A stretch of DNA of 64,000 bases from Cololabis saira (GCF_033807715.1 NC_084591.1:32629590-32693589); one strand, 5' to 3'; positions 10,601 through 21,900 are shown, counted from the stretch's first letter. Program-made: numbers and translations. Notes: generated by a model not told the origin, from the sequence alone.

Positions 10601-13600
10601 TCAGTTTTCTGACACTGTCTATTCCCATTTTTCACCAGTATGGAGTTTCATCATGGAGATTTCTTCCTTCCAGGGATAACTTTAACCGTAATGGGAGCAA
10701 TAGTGTCCATAACATTTAACACTTAAAGGAGCTTGAGGCCGGATTGTGGCAGGATTTATGAAAAAAATCCGTATACATTTTAAGTTTTCTAGTAATAATG
10801 TCAGATGAAGCGTTCCAAACCCAAAAGAATGAGCCCTCTAGTATATCTCTCCGTTGCCTTGAACAGGCTGTGTGCTGCAAAATGTGCTGCAATTCGGTCC
10901 CGATTTTCCCGCGCTGTCCTGCGGATGTGACGTCACATGACGCTGCATGTGCGTTCTCCCCGTTCTCCCGTGACGGCTTCACTGTTGACTGCAGTACCCC
11001 CAACGGCCATCGTGGTGAAGGGTGGCGCTAGAGAGTCTCATTTCTTAAAAGGAGCCTCAAGCTCCTTTAAGCATTGAAGCTACTGACAAGCTCATTGACT
11101 GAACCCCCAGACAGGGCAGGTGTAAGAGAGAAGACGTGGTTACAGATCTCACTACTGTTTTCAGTTATACACCATTTTGAGATCACTGCTAAGCCATTTA
11201 TGTGGACTGAAATTGTACTCTCACAGAAAACACAGGAATGATCAGACAGGCCCACACCAGACACATAACCTTTGAAATATCTAGAGTGTGCCCACTCTGT
11301 TACATGCTCAAAGTTGTCCCGAGTGTTACTCAGGTCTTTAATCCCTTTGTCGTGAGGGTTCTCCACTGGATGTTAAAATCTCCAACAATAATTACACGTT
11401 GAAATCAACCCAAATCATAGAGGTCATCAAAAAAGGTCTGCACAGTATTTTTCCTGTAAACTCTGGATTCTGGAAGAGGCCTTCAGCTGTACAGCCACAT
11501 ATTCACTACTTAGAATGGCTGCATGCAAGACACTGGCCAGGATGTCAAGATTCTCATGACATGACATGGCCGATCATGATCTTTGATTTTATTTCATTTC
11601 ATTAAAAGGTACAACTTCAAGAGGAGTAGATGCTCAGGAGGTTGGCATTTAGTGATCCATGGAGACATTTGCCAATAAAACATAGACAGGGCCCACTTTT
11701 TTGTAACTTTAGCATCTCATCGTAGCTGGCGGCAGAGCTGTGGCCCCAGGAAAGAGCAGTTTCCTGCAATATGTTTAATGCCACATTGTCCTGTTGTCAC
11801 TCTCCCTCCATCTACTTTATTGCTTTTTTATTGTTCGATTTAATTTTGCTTAGACAATTAACTCAGCCAGCCTGTTGTCTCGATGACGTACAGTAGTACA
11901 ATTAGCAAAAGGCATTACTCGGGGAAAAATGTCTGCTTACTTAGTCTCATAATTTGAACCAATCATTGGCAAGACCCCTAACCCCCAAACAGATTAATTA
12001 CTTGTACTGACCTATTTGGGTTTTTCTCATTGCCAGGGTCTCCCTTGTGAAACATCATGGTATAGCGGGCTACATCAGCAGGCGGCCGCACAATCGTCAT
12101 ATTCTGCAGCCGAACCCTGTGTGTATCACAGCAGCATGATCGAGAAAATGAATGAAGGACTATGCATCACATCTACTGTAAACATGACAGAGCAGCGATG
12201 ATCTTCTATTATGTTTCTCACCTTGTGTAAAGGTCATCATCTTCCCCACCCCAACCCCAGTACACGTTTGGAAAACCATTCACTTTTTGAAACTGTTCTC
12301 TGGTCAAAGCGGTAACTCCACCAAAGTTGGTTTGGTAAGGCAGCCTGTGGAAAATTACAATTCTTTTAGGACAAAAGACAATAGCATTGGATATTTACGA
12401 GAGAAGAATAAAGTTTAACCAATAACCCTTAGTCTATATAAACCTCTGATCTTAGTTGTATACTTACTTGTATCCTGTGCTATTGCTGCCAAATATCAGG
12501 TGTTTGGGCCGATTGTCGTCGCAGATATATACATTCTTGTCATTTTCAGGAATCATGTCCACATCATGGAAGATGAAGCAGTCCCAACTGTGGTCCTTCA
12601 GCGCCTCCAAATACCCTACATTCATGAGCTTGGCTCGATTAAAAGTTGCATCGCCAGCCTGTTTAAAAGAAAAGAAAAGAAAACGCATGCCACGACAATA
12701 AACATGTTCACTCCAGAAATAAGAGTTTAAGCATAAATTCTCTGATATGAAACACTGCATATCTATTTAGGGGACAGATACCTGGTGGACGACATAAATG
12801 GCATAGTGTAGTTGCTGTCTCTGTAGAAATGGGTGCAGGTGATACAGGAAGTAGATGAGGTGGGTTTCTCGTCTGCGATGTGGGATGATGATAGCTACGG
12901 TCTGCCGCGCTGTACAGCCCGAGGGCTCATACTCCCCCTCAGACACTCCTTTAGTCTCATTCTCTACATTCTTCAATGTCAGAGAAGACTCAAAGGACGG
13001 CTTCACGAGTCCCTCTGTGTCACATAAGCACAGATAATTAGAATAAGATACAAACAAAATGTCACATTTTAATGAGGATCTGCTGATGAATAACTCACAT
13101 AGTTTCAGTCTCTTTTCAAATGCTGCTGCCTTGTTAGATGACAGACAACCCTAAGCATCTAAAAATACAAGATCTTGAGTTTTTAAAGGACTTTGTGCTA
13201 CATTCAGCTGTCTATAAAGAGCACAAATAAACAAATTTAGGCTCAGGAGGTCACCCTCTAAGCCTGGAGATGAAGTTTGTTTTATAACACTAAGATTTGC
13301 TTAGCATCTTGGTTGGTCCGCTTCTATGATTACGCTTTTGACTCTTTTAGTCACTTCTAACCAAATATTCCTCAAATAAAATTAAAACAAATATTATAAC
13401 ATAAAATAAAGTCTTTTGTGCTGCTTTAATAATTCAGAAATGTTTCAAGATTACAAACACTACAATTTTATGCTTCACAAGCCAGTTTAAAATTAATACA
13501 TTCTATTCATGGATCTAAATTCTTGGCTTAAAAACAGTAATTAAGCTTAGATTATATTCAAATAATCTGAATAGTGAGATCTGATTTATGAACCACACTC

Positions 13601-14099
13601 TGCTGAAAACTCCAACCAAGATAATTCATGGATGAATTGTTGTGACAAAGCTGTATCTTGTTTTAACTTGTCTAGGGCAATTGGTTTTTTGTTGTTTTTG
13701 TCTTTCAATCATGATATCATTAAGTCAAAGTAAACATAGATCACTTACAAACTTGCAACTGGATTTCATTAACTTCTGAAAATAGCCAATAGTCAGAATA
13801 TGAAACCCAGAACATTTATTCATTAGTCTTGGTTTACACTTACGCAGCAATGGAGACTCCACTGGGCATTCGCCTTTTTGTGTTGGAATGTATAGCTGAT
13901 CAGGTGTTGAAGCCCCGTTGTCAGGTTGATCCATCAGATTGTCTTTTCTTGTTTGCATTGTGGCAGAGAAAACCGGAATGATTTTCAAAGTTTCACCAGA
14001 GAAGATGGCTATCGAAACCAGGACCAACACTAAGAGAAAACTTAATAAAAAATATCTCCTTCTGTGCAAATGATCACCGACGGCTGAACAGAACCACAT
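7627..14099 (-). CDS. b4galt4: Beta-1,4-galactosyltransferase 4-like, six coding exons
   Basis: Joined minus-strand exons: 14099-13844, 13014-12782, 12658-12468, 12344-12222, 12116-12012, 7756-7627 (stop TAG). Every junction has GT-AG ends and compatible phase, giving 1038 nt and 345 residues; human B4GALT4 is about 344. The enzyme is a Golgi type II membrane protein moving galactose from UDP-Gal to GlcNAc ends of glycans. Exon 1 encodes a short cytoplasmic tail and a membrane anchor near residues 17-33. Exon 2 carries the HLHPFLQRQQL block, exon 3 the metal-binding DVD motif in FHDVDMIPEND, exon 4 FGGVTAL and the catalytic WGWGGEDDD. Exon lengths of 123 and 105 nt match family exons 4 and 5. 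The length and the NSTGY segment favour B4GALT4 over B4GALT3; the paralogue call is less certain than the family. Intron 5 is about 4.25 kb and full of transposons. Confidence 0.93.
8666..10199. mobile_element. DNA transposon copy 1 with GGGGTCC termini and SANT/Myb-like remnant
   Basis: Termini begin GGGGTCCGTTTCACAAA and end as the inverted TTTGTGAAATGGACCCC. Further inverted words (ACTCTGAGT) continue inside. It is nearly identical along its length to 50845-52658. Plus-strand text around 9030-9125 reads as a degenerate AYGEYES...AAKE..WEKVAARVN segment, resembling the Myb/SANT-like domain found with PIF/Harbinger transposases. No DDE transposase is seen. A paralogous empty site at about 14321 implies that insertion produced at most a very short duplication. 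Superfamily is left open. Confidence 0.7.
10727..11066. mobile_element. TTAA-specific MITE (piggyBac/Kolobok-type), 340 bp
   Basis: Inverted termini AGGAGCTTGAGGC are exact at both ends and flanked by TTAA at 10723-10726 and 11067-11070. The interior frames, including one of 77 codons, are internal sequence of the element and not a gene. It interrupts the intron-5 LINE. A related TTAA MITE with a similar tip (AGGAGC) lies at 39395-39728. Confidence 0.8.
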
Positions 14100-14143
14100 G
14101 GCTGACTTTGTGACAGAAAGAACAAAGAATTAAAAAGGCAAAT

Positions 14144-14460
14144 ATGTATCCTATTATTTATTATTTTCTTATTATTTCTTCTGGTCAGAGGCTTTCAGCA
14201 AAAATCCAACCGTGGACCTCGTCAACATCTACAACAGCACACTCTTCATCCCTACACAAACTCAAAAAACAACTGACAACTTTGAAAGATCCCAAAGAGA
14301 AATTCAGCTTTGTAAGATGTCCTCGAGGTCTTTGCTGTTAATGGGTTGAAACTGTTATACCGGTTTTTGGTTGGTATGCTGAACCTGCTCCCTGCAGCTG
14401 GACAAAAGACAATAGCATTGGATATTTACGAGAGAAGAATGAAGTTTAACCATTAACCCT
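14144..14460. repeat. Chimeric fragment: LINE piece joined to a copy of b4galt4 intron-3 sequence
   Basis: From about 14312 to 14395 the sequence matches the two LINE flanks of the transposon at 8666-10199, joined without the transposon. From 14400 to 14460 it matches 12369-12429 (intron 3) with about two differences. The junction is near 14399. The segment just left, 14144-14310, has no recognisable content. It lies immediately upstream of the b4galt4 start. Confidence 0.7.
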
Positions 14461-14493
14461 CAAAACCCTTGCCCGTGTTGAAGCTCCCAGGAC

Positions 14494-16573
14494 CTTCTTA
14501 TTAAAAGCCGTTAATATAGCACTAGTTGGAACAAAGTGTTTGTTTTTTGGAGTTATTTAAGCTTAGTAGTACGTTCCTAAAAACATTTACGTGAGAAGAC
14601 ATGGCTGGCAACGCGCCAAAAACCCACAAGACCGCTGCATCTGCACCGAGGCCCAATCCCTCTGGCACGTCCACGGCCGCAGGTGACAGCCCGACCCGCG
14701 CCGACATGACTTCAGCACTGGCCACGGAAACCTTCAGGCAGGAGCTACTCGTGTCACTACGTGAAGATATTGGTTCTATTCTGAAGGTGGAGATAAGAGA
14801 GGTGCTGGAGAAGGAGATGGCGGGGCTGCGAGGCGACATCCACACGGTAAAGACTGAGTTGCAATCATGCCAGAGCATACCAAACAGGACTTCCTTAGGT
14901 GGTCAGCTCTCCCCATTACACTAGCAGGTCGAGGTAACACGGTAAAAATGACAGTGCTACCACGCTTTTTATATCTGTTCAAGATGATCCCGGTTTTACT
15001 AACTAAGTCATGGTTTAAACAATTGAACAGTCACATCACAAGCTTTATCTTTAGCTTTATCCTCTCCACGAATTGAGAGAACTTCATTAGAGATGCCCAA
15101 GGGCTCGGGGGGACTGGGCCTGCCTAACTTCCTATTTTATTACTGGGCAGCTAACATTTCCAAACTGAATTATTGGATCTCAATGCACGAAAGTAAGAAG
15201 GGACCAATGTGGGTTGCTATGGAACTCGAATCGAACCCGTCACTTTCTCCAGTCTCCATCCTGAGTAGCTCCATTCCCACTAATTTAAGTCTTCAAAGCT
15301 TGGGCCCAGTTGTTAGAAATTCCCTTAAAATATGGCTTCAATTCAGGAAGCATTTCCATCTTAACCAGGCAATCACTCTTCTTCCCCTGGTACGGAATCA
15401 TCTGTTTCCCCCATCACAAACCGACATTGCTTTTGAAACATGGCACAGAAACGGGGTGGTATTTTTTGATGACCTCTTTGTGGATGGCACATTCGCTTCA
15501 TTTGACTTACTGCAGAAGGACAATAACATTCCAAGGAGTCATTTTTTCAGATATTTGCAGGTGCGCAGCTTTGCGAAAAAGCACTTCCCATTTCTACACT
15601 TACCACCTAAGAATGTTTTGAATATCATGTTGGAGCTGGATCCCAGTGGGAAGAGGAGGATACTCAAGATTTATCAGGCGTTACTAGACATTGACCCCCC
15701 ATCATGGGAAAACACCAGATTGGAATGGGAAGAGGACTTGGGCATCTGATGAGACATGGCAAAATAGTTTGAAACGTATCCACACCACATCTCTCTGCAT
15801 CAGGCATGGCCTTATTCAATTCAAAGTTGTGCATCGGTTACACTATTCGAACGAGAAATTGGCCAAGATGTAGCCATAGCCCAGCTACGCTGGGTCATAT
15901 GTTTTGGTCATGCGGGTCTCTGAACAGCTTCTGGACAAACATTTTCGAGGCTATATCTCACATACGGGGTGTCAACGTGGATCCCGATCCTGTAATCACT
16001 GTTTTTGGAACAACACCCTCAGACACACAATTTATTATCTTGCAGTTAAATGCCATAGCTTTTTTAACACTGATGGCTCGGAGGCTAATTCTTATGCAGT
16101 GGAGGTCGGCTCATTTAAACACTGGGTTAAGGAGGTGCTTTCTATGATCCCACTAGAGAAGCTGAAATATAGTCGTAGTGGTCATAAGGACAGATTTATT
16201 CAAGTCTGGACTCCCTTCATAGAATTCATTGAGAACATATCTCTTACTTGATACTATCCTAACATGCTGCATATGAAGTGACCAGCTGGATCTGTGCGCA
16301 CGATAGAGAGTGTCCCCATCATGCTTTCAATCCAAAATATAAGTCTATCAAGGTGTGTGTGAGTGCATATCTTCATACAGATATAATGTGTTTACCTTTG
16401 TTTGTTGATTCTGTTTAATTTATTTTCATTTTATTTTATTTATTCTATTTATTCCTTTACTTATCGTTTCTGACCTTGTGAGGGGTGGGTGGGCGGGGTT
16501 GATTTGTTATTGATTGTTCATTCTTCTGTAACATGGAAAAAGCTATAAATAAAGTGTTTTAAAAAAAAAAACT
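14494..16573 (+). mobile_element. Internally deleted L1-clade LINE with poly(A) tail
   Basis: An L1-type ORF1 start at 14601 encodes a Pro/Thr-rich head and a Glu-rich segment, and breaks off near 14866. It is followed directly by the post-RT part of an L1 ORF2: a GRGNTVKM-LPR segment at about 14920-14990, then 15093-15749 with GGLGLPNFLFYYWAANISKL. The C-terminal zinc-knuckle region (HMFWSC) follows near 15890-15930 after frameshifts. Endonuclease and reverse transcriptase are missing, about 3.5-4 kb by comparison with the full L1 at 42004-47599. The 3' UTR ends with AATAAAGTG and an A run at 16560-16571. The parts form one deleted copy with a single tail. Confidence 0.75.
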
Positions 16574-16884
16574 CAACAGCAATAAAACTGAAATTACTGT
16601 ATAATCTTTTGACCAAAATCCACCTTCCCCACCTCTCAGAACCTCACACTTTTGAGCCCTGTCCACCGGGAGACGGGAGCTGCCTCCACCGGCAGCAACC
16701 AATGACGGCCCTGTTGCATCTGTCGCTATGCCAACCGTGGCACTGCCGACAACGGATTAAGTTCCCGTCGCTTCTGTGTCTGTGTCAGGTTTAGCAATTC
16801 TGAAAATGGATGAAGTACCCATTTCTGTCTCAGGTAAACTGGTTTTTCTTGTGCTTCTGGTGCTGAGAGTGCTCTTGAGCTTAA

Positions 16885-18079
16885 AAGGAACCCTGGCTAT
16901 TAAGACATGTAGGTCTTAAAAGATAAATGTTGGTATCAATTATAACAATGTGATATAAAAAACCTTTTTGATGTCTTCGTTTTTATAAAATGTTAAAATA
17001 TAATTTAACTAGTAGGTCGCCATTGTTGTTTACATTCTGGGTAGTGACGTCAGACGGTGGCTCCTGCTAACCCCCGTACACTGTTTTGACACCCAGAAAC
17101 AGATGAAAACACAGCTAAACAGGTGACGGCGCACCAGAAACACAGATCAAAACACAGCTAAACATTAAGGTGACGGCGCACCTACAAAAAAGTAAAAAAA
17201 AAAAAAAAAAGTACCGCACCATACAGCATGAACTACAAAAACACCATAAAACTCAGATAGACTAACAGACCACACGTTTCAACTAGCAGATAGCCGATGC
17301 TACAATAAAAACCCCAGCCAGATCTGGTGTCATTAAATTAAATAAAGATGTTCTTGCCTATTTGACGCGAAGTCTGCGCCTCCCGTTTCGTCAAAGTCCC
17401 GGGCCAGTCCCCTCAGCCTCTGGTCTGTCATCACCCAACACCGAGTCCGGTTTTAGGGCCGGCAGGGGTGGGCTATGCCCACCCAAACGTGCCTCCTGCC
17501 CACCGACGTCTCCATCCCGGCCAGAGCGGAGAGCGGAGAGCGGAGAGCGGATGGCGGTGCGCCGCAGGCTCTAAAGCCCCGGCTACGCCGTCTACGGCGT
17601 AGGCTACACAGGCTACGCAGGAGCCTACGGCGTCTACGCCGTAGCCTACGCCGTCTACGCCGTAGCCTACGCCGTCTACGCAGGAGCCTAATGCACTGGT
17701 AAGATGCGCACGACATTGATCATTTTTGCAGATCTCCCGTGCATCACAGAACTTTGATCCAGTTTGCCTGAACCGAGACGTCTTATGGGCTCCCTCGTCA
17801 GCCTCCACGGCCGGGAGAGTGCTGCTCATCTATGTTTTAGATACCCGTCCCAGTTAAACTAACGCGGCTTATCTTCCCAGAGCCACCGCTCTACGTCATC
17901 GCCTCCAGAATGCATTGCGCAGGTAAAACATGGCGCCTCCCGCAGGTCAAAATATGTGATAAACATTGTAGATTTTTAAAGCAATTCGATTATTTTATGT
18001 GTTTCTAACAACATATTTTAGTATAAGAGAACAATTGTGGCTAATTAGGGACTACATGTCTTAATAGCCAGGGTTCCTT
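16885..18079. mobile_element. Non-autonomous TTAA-flanked transposon with 28-bp perfect inverted repeats
   Basis: The ends begin AAGGAACCCTGGCTATTAAG and continue perfectly for 28 bases in inverted orientation. TTAA lies on both sides (16881-16884 and 18080-18083). TTAA duplication points to Kolobok or piggyBac. No transposase frame is visible. The interior holds a segment at about 17450-17510 also found in the Harbinger-like element at 37.8 kb, and the hairpin-rich repeat at 17580-17695. Superfamily is inference; the element boundaries are certain. Confidence 0.85.
17580..17695. repeat. Hairpin-forming tandem repeat, unit about 24 bp
   Basis: The unit GTAGCCTACGCCGTCTACGC recurs about three times between 17639 and 17690. 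It is preceded by related inverted copies (CTACGGCGTAGG). It can fold in many registers. The Arg- and Leu-rich short frames on both strands are artefacts of the repeat. Confidence 0.75.
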
Positions 18080-18307
18080 TTAAGGCGAGTGAAAACTTTA
18101 CAAAAGTATTTGAACCTGAACATGGGAGGCCCCTGGGCTTCAGCCCAGGTAAGCCTGTGCATTAAAGCGACCTTGGTGTCCACACAGGTTTTTCAACAAC
18201 AGCATACATTATTTGTGGTTTCCCAATCTTTTACTTTACATGAAATTTTATCAAGAGCAGCTGAAGAAAAGTGATTAAGAGGAATTAAAGAGCTTCTAAA
18301 TATTGCA

Positions 18308-18389
18308 TGGCAGCAGTGGAATTTGTACCCACACCCCTGAGACCACTGGAACCTTAATCCAGCACCTTAGACCTCTTGGCCATGGCACC
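18308..18389 (-). tRNA. tRNA-Leu(AAG)-like sequence, probably a pseudogene
   Basis: On the minus strand 82 bases align end to end with a vertebrate tRNA-Leu. The D-arm region reads TGGCCAAGAGGTCTAAGG, the anticodon arm CTGGATTAAGGTTCCAG with anticodon AAG, then a long variable arm and a 3' end TGCTGCC plus A. The acceptor stem has one clear mismatch and two G-U type pairs. The B box reads GGTACAAATTC where GGTTCGAATCC is expected. The box B damage makes a pseudogene or a tRNA-derived repeat more likely than a working gene. Confidence 0.65.
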
Positions 18390-18590
18390 AGATGGTCTCT
18401 AGAGTAACTTTAGCGAGTGAATTTAGTCAGCTAAACATGATTTAGCATGCTTGTTGGGTTTGTCATACGCACGCGGACCGTCATATGCACGTACCCAGTG
18501 ATAGATGACAGTAGCAAATAAGGCCACGCCCACATTCCGGTGAAAACGTTTTTTTACCATGGTGAAAAAAAAACCTATCCGTTAACCTAG

Positions 18591-19041
18591 CCTGAACCGG
18601 AATGTGCACCCATGCATGGCATACACCGTTAGATGCGTCTCCATCGTGCCTCGATGGGCATTACTTTTCTCAGTCAAAAGCGTTACCATGGTGACGCTAG
18701 ATGCCAAAAAGCGCGCCCCATTATTAACTATTGGGAGCACAGGAATGAATGCAATACAACCGTCAACACCTCAAACTGACATAGAACCACCCCGAACACA
18801 AACACTACAGCCCCAAACCAAAGCAGCAAGAGGGGACAAATGGGCGGTAGGGCATGCCCATATCAAAATTTCCTGAAATGTTCTCGTTCTCCGCACTTTT
18901 TTCCGTCCGTTAATACGGCCCGAACCGCAACGTGCACCCATGCATGGCATACATCGTTGGATGCGTCTCCATCGTGCCTCGATGGGCATTACTTTTCTCA
19001 GTCAAAAGTGTTACTGTGGCAACGTTAGATGCCAAAAAGCA
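18591..19041 (+). repeat. Direct duplication of a ~122-bp block, spacing ~325 bp
   Basis: The block starting at 18591 (CCTGAACCGGAATGTGCACC) and the block at about 18917 (CCGAACCGCAACGTGCACCC) are about 90% identical through GATGCCAAAAAGC. They are separated by about 200 bp of unrelated sequence. No gene is evident. Confidence 0.8.
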
Positions 19042-19199
19042 AAAAAAAAAAATTCGGACGCTTATTGCTCGGCCGAACTTTATCGTAGAGACATCGTTCA
19101 AATTTACAAACACTTGGCCCGATTGGCACTAAAGGTCCGTACAACTTCATCATGCTAGTTATTACGGTTTTTGATATTTAACTTTCAATTTAAAAAAAA

Positions 19200-19608
19200 T
19201 ATATTTTTTTTATTTTATTCTTCATCTGGCTTTGGATCCCCCATAGGCGTTGACTACACCTGAACCCACCTGAAGGACCAGAGTAGTGCAGCCCCATCAC
19301 TTGTCTCGCTGGTGTCGTCGGAGGAGGACGACTTCTTTTCAACAGTCAAGCAGACAGATCAGTTGGACCGTAACACCAATTAGCTAGAGTCCTACTTGGC
19401 CGTTCCGATGGATGCCATGGACATCCTGAAAACATTTCCATCTGTGTGCCACCTTTCTCTGAAGCTCAACACGCCACTGCCTGCTTCAACTGCCTGTGAG
19501 AGGCTTTTTAGCATGGCAGGAATGATTTTTAGACCCAAGAGGGCTAAGCTACTTTCAGGAAACTTTGAAACCCTGCTTTTCATGAAGCTTAACAAAAGGT
19601 TTTGTTAG
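19200..19608 (+). pseudogene. hAT-family transposase C-terminal remnant
   Basis: The 19396-19608 frame encodes about 70 residues of the hAT dimerisation domain: a FP..C.LSLK.NTPLPAS block followed by ERLFSMAGMIFRPKRAKL and a final FMKLN segment. In the family this domain mediates transposase dimerisation and closes the catalytic core. Upstream, 19255-19380 reads as further transposase-like acidic text but is cut by in-frame stops (one TAG near 19381). No N-terminal zinc finger, catalytic core or terminal repeats are seen. A domesticated host gene of the ZBED type is a less likely alternative, because the reading frame is broken and very short. Confidence 0.75.
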
Positions 19609-19904
19609 ATTTATTTTCTTTTACATTAGACTCCCATATAGGGATGGAGTGATGCAGTGTAGAGATGGAGAGAGAGGATGTAGCATGTGTCGTGTAGGTT
19701 TAAACTTATCTGAGGAGCACAAGAACTGTCTTTTAATGTGAATGGTTTTTCATTGAGCTGCAACCTTTTCTTTTTTTTTCTTCCATTTTTTATTTATTTG
19801 TCAGACATTGCACAATGTTCATCGTATCAGGTAATCGCTAGAGAAGCTTGGTTATTTTCACCCAGAGACTATTGCTGGGTGTGCCACTCACAATATTACA
19901 CTAC

Positions 19905-20089
19905 GGGCCGATCGGTGGCGCAGTGGGTTAAGCAAGCGGCTCATGTACTGAGGCTACAATCCTCCTGCAGTGGTCGCAGGTTTGAATTCCGGGCTGCGCA
20001 CCTTTGCTGCATGTCATCCCGATTCTCTCTCTCTACAACCTTCCTGTCTGCAACTTGAATAAAGGGCCACTAGGGCCACAAAAAAAAAA
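19905..20089 (+). mobile_element. tRNA-derived SINE
   Basis: The 5' part has a polymerase III A-box-like TGGCGCAGTGGGTTAAGC and a B box GGTTTGAATTCC. The body CACCTTTGCTGCATGTCATCC and a pyrimidine stretch follow, ending GGGCCACTAGGGCCAC plus an A run. A second copy is on the other strand at 31637-31831. The 106-codon frame across it is not a gene. Confidence 0.8.
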
Positions 20090-20611
20090 CAATAACAGAC
20101 CACCTGTGCAGTGAGAAACCATTGTTGCCTGATGAAAGCGCTCTGAAAAAAGTCGACTAAGAGACGGGTCTATGAGCAGGATTTGTGACACCACATTTTA
20201 GAAGCCAATCCTGGTCCAAAATTCAATATTCACAAGTTTGATGTGTAAAATGCCCAATGGACTATATCATGAAGTACATTAGTATACTAATGATTTGTTC
20301 AGACAATAACATTAATGAAGTAGATTCCATATAAATTATACTGTTTACCAGCTTCGCAGCTAATCATACTTTTCAGAGCCTGTACTTTCTTATTTGAGTA
20401 GATATTTGGATCAGCACTTTTCAAGTATTTTTTTACATACGTATCTTACTTCTATGAGTTCCCTTTATATTTCACCTGTAAAAACGTTGTTGTTGCATGC
20501 TTAGAAGCCCCTTTCAGTCAAATTGCTTATTTGTGTTAATTGGATGTAAATAAACTGGTTTGAATTGTTTTGACTTGCGTGCGTACATCAGTTCAAATAT
20601 CAATACCTTAA
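20090..20611. other. Non-coding, nothing recognised
   Basis: AT-rich unique-looking sequence with no supported gene, RNA or repeat on either strand. Confidence 0.5.
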
Positions 20612-21900
20612 AATGCAAAACGTTCGTTCGTTCGTTCGTTCGTTCGTTCGTTTGTTCGTTCGTTCATTCGTTTTTATTTATTTCGAACATGTATATATAA
20701 AAAAAACAAGAAAAAAGGGAAGAGAGAAACAAATACAGGTGGGCATTCCGCCACATAAAAAAAAAAGAACATCAAAAAACATATTTCAGTTACATGTTCG
20801 AAAAGGAGTGGGAGGAAGTATAAATTTATTTAATCCCACCCCCTTTCCACAACTAAACATAAATTATATGCCTGTATTTACGCTTTATACACTAATTTGT
20901 ATAAATAAATAAATAAATATATATCATTTTTACAAAAATAACCTGTTTAATACCAAATGTAAGCTCTATCATAAATATAATATAACTATGATATAAATAT
21001 ACTATGACTATGATATAAATATAACTATGATATGAATATAATACGTATATCTATACAAATATACAAAGACAGCATGACTAAATAGCAAAACACACACAGC
21101 TGGTGATCAGTCTTCATTTTTATACCTCAAATAAACTATGTCTTTATATTTCTTTTTAAATTGTTTTATGTTTGTACATTCTTTTAACTCCAAATTCAAA
21201 TCATTCCACAGTTTGATTCCAAAAACTGATACACAAAAACGTATTTTTGTTGTACGCACAAATAAAGATTTGAAGTTTAGGTTCTCCTTAAATTATAACT
21301 CCCTTCCCTCCCAATGAATAATTTCCGAATGTTATCCGGTAGCGAATTATTTTTTGCTTTAAACATTAATTGTGCAGATTGAAATGCCAGTTTTAATACT
21401 TTAGACTGTAAGAATAGTGAGTTAGTGTGATCTCGATATCCAGCCTTGTGAATGTATCGTATTGCTCTCTTTTGAAGTACGAGTAATGAATGTAACCTGG
21501 TTTTATAGTTATTGCCCCAAATTTCTGCACAGTAAGTAAAATATGGAAGAACTAGTGAACAGTAAAGAATATGAAGGGCCCTGTAATCCAAAACCTGTTT
21601 TGCTCTGTTAAGTACTGCAATGCTCTTTGAAACTTTGTTTTGTACATGCTTAATATGAGATTTCCAGCTAATTTGATCATCCATTATTACTCCAAGAAAT
21701 CTGATTTCATTTACTGTTTCAATATCGCCGCCATACAATTCAACTTTTATTTGCATATCACCTCTCCGATTACCAAAATACATAATTTTTGTCTTACTCA
21801 TGTTTAATGATAATTTGTTATCAGTGAACCATATTTTTAACTTACTCAATTCTGTTGTGACATCAAGCATTAGTTTTTGTAAATCAGTACCAACGTTTGC
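20612..21900 (-). mobile_element. 5'-truncated jockey-like LINE, RT thumb/C-terminus to 3' tail
   Basis: A 197-codon minus-strand frame (21870-21277) encodes the region after the RT palm: LKIWFTDNKLSLN, a FLGV.MDDQISWK segment, then YCSLVLPYFTYCAEIWGN and LQKRAIRYIHKAGYR.HTNSLFLQ. This arrangement is typical of jockey/CR1-group LINEs. The 3' UTR runs left and ends in an (AACG)n microsatellite (CGTT on plus, 20622-20668). The 5' cut near 21900 removes endonuclease and most of the RT. Related copies are at 56357-57017 (minus) and 63125-64000 (plus). The exact clade is not certain. Confidence 0.75.
20622..20668. repeat. (CGTT)n microsatellite at the LINE 3' end
   Basis: About eleven near-perfect tetranucleotide copies, with a few CATT and TGTT variants, adjoin the tail of the minus-strand LINE. 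Confidence 0.9.

Larger units (their letters stand above)
7905..11660 (-). mobile_element. Degenerate L2/CR1- or Rex-like LINE in b4galt4 intron 5, itself split by two insertions
   Basis: Minus-strand order is endonuclease, linker, reverse transcriptase, 3' tail. Around 11380-11400 an IIVGDFNI endonuclease motif is followed by a GLSDHSC block near 11240. Around 10500-10700 there is a linker with a WRKRNLQ segment. At 8485-8660 the text resembles an RT entry (FPEPLKTAVIKPLLKK), and at 8200-8290 lies LLDLSAGFDTVGHN, the RT motif A region. The tail near 7905-7990 resembles an A-rich LINE 3' UTR. Frameshifts and stops show it is dead. It is interrupted by a DNA transposon at 8666-10199 and a MITE at 10727-11066. 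The 5' limit is approximate. It shares the b4galt4 transcription direction. Confidence 0.7.

Noticed and set aside
10716..11031. Two overlapping frames of 77-95 codons in b4galt4 intron 5
   Set aside because: They lie entirely within a TTAA-flanked MITE.
17453..17829. Arg-rich and Tyr/Val/Asp-rich frames
   Set aside because: Artefact of the self-complementary tandem repeat at 17580-17695.
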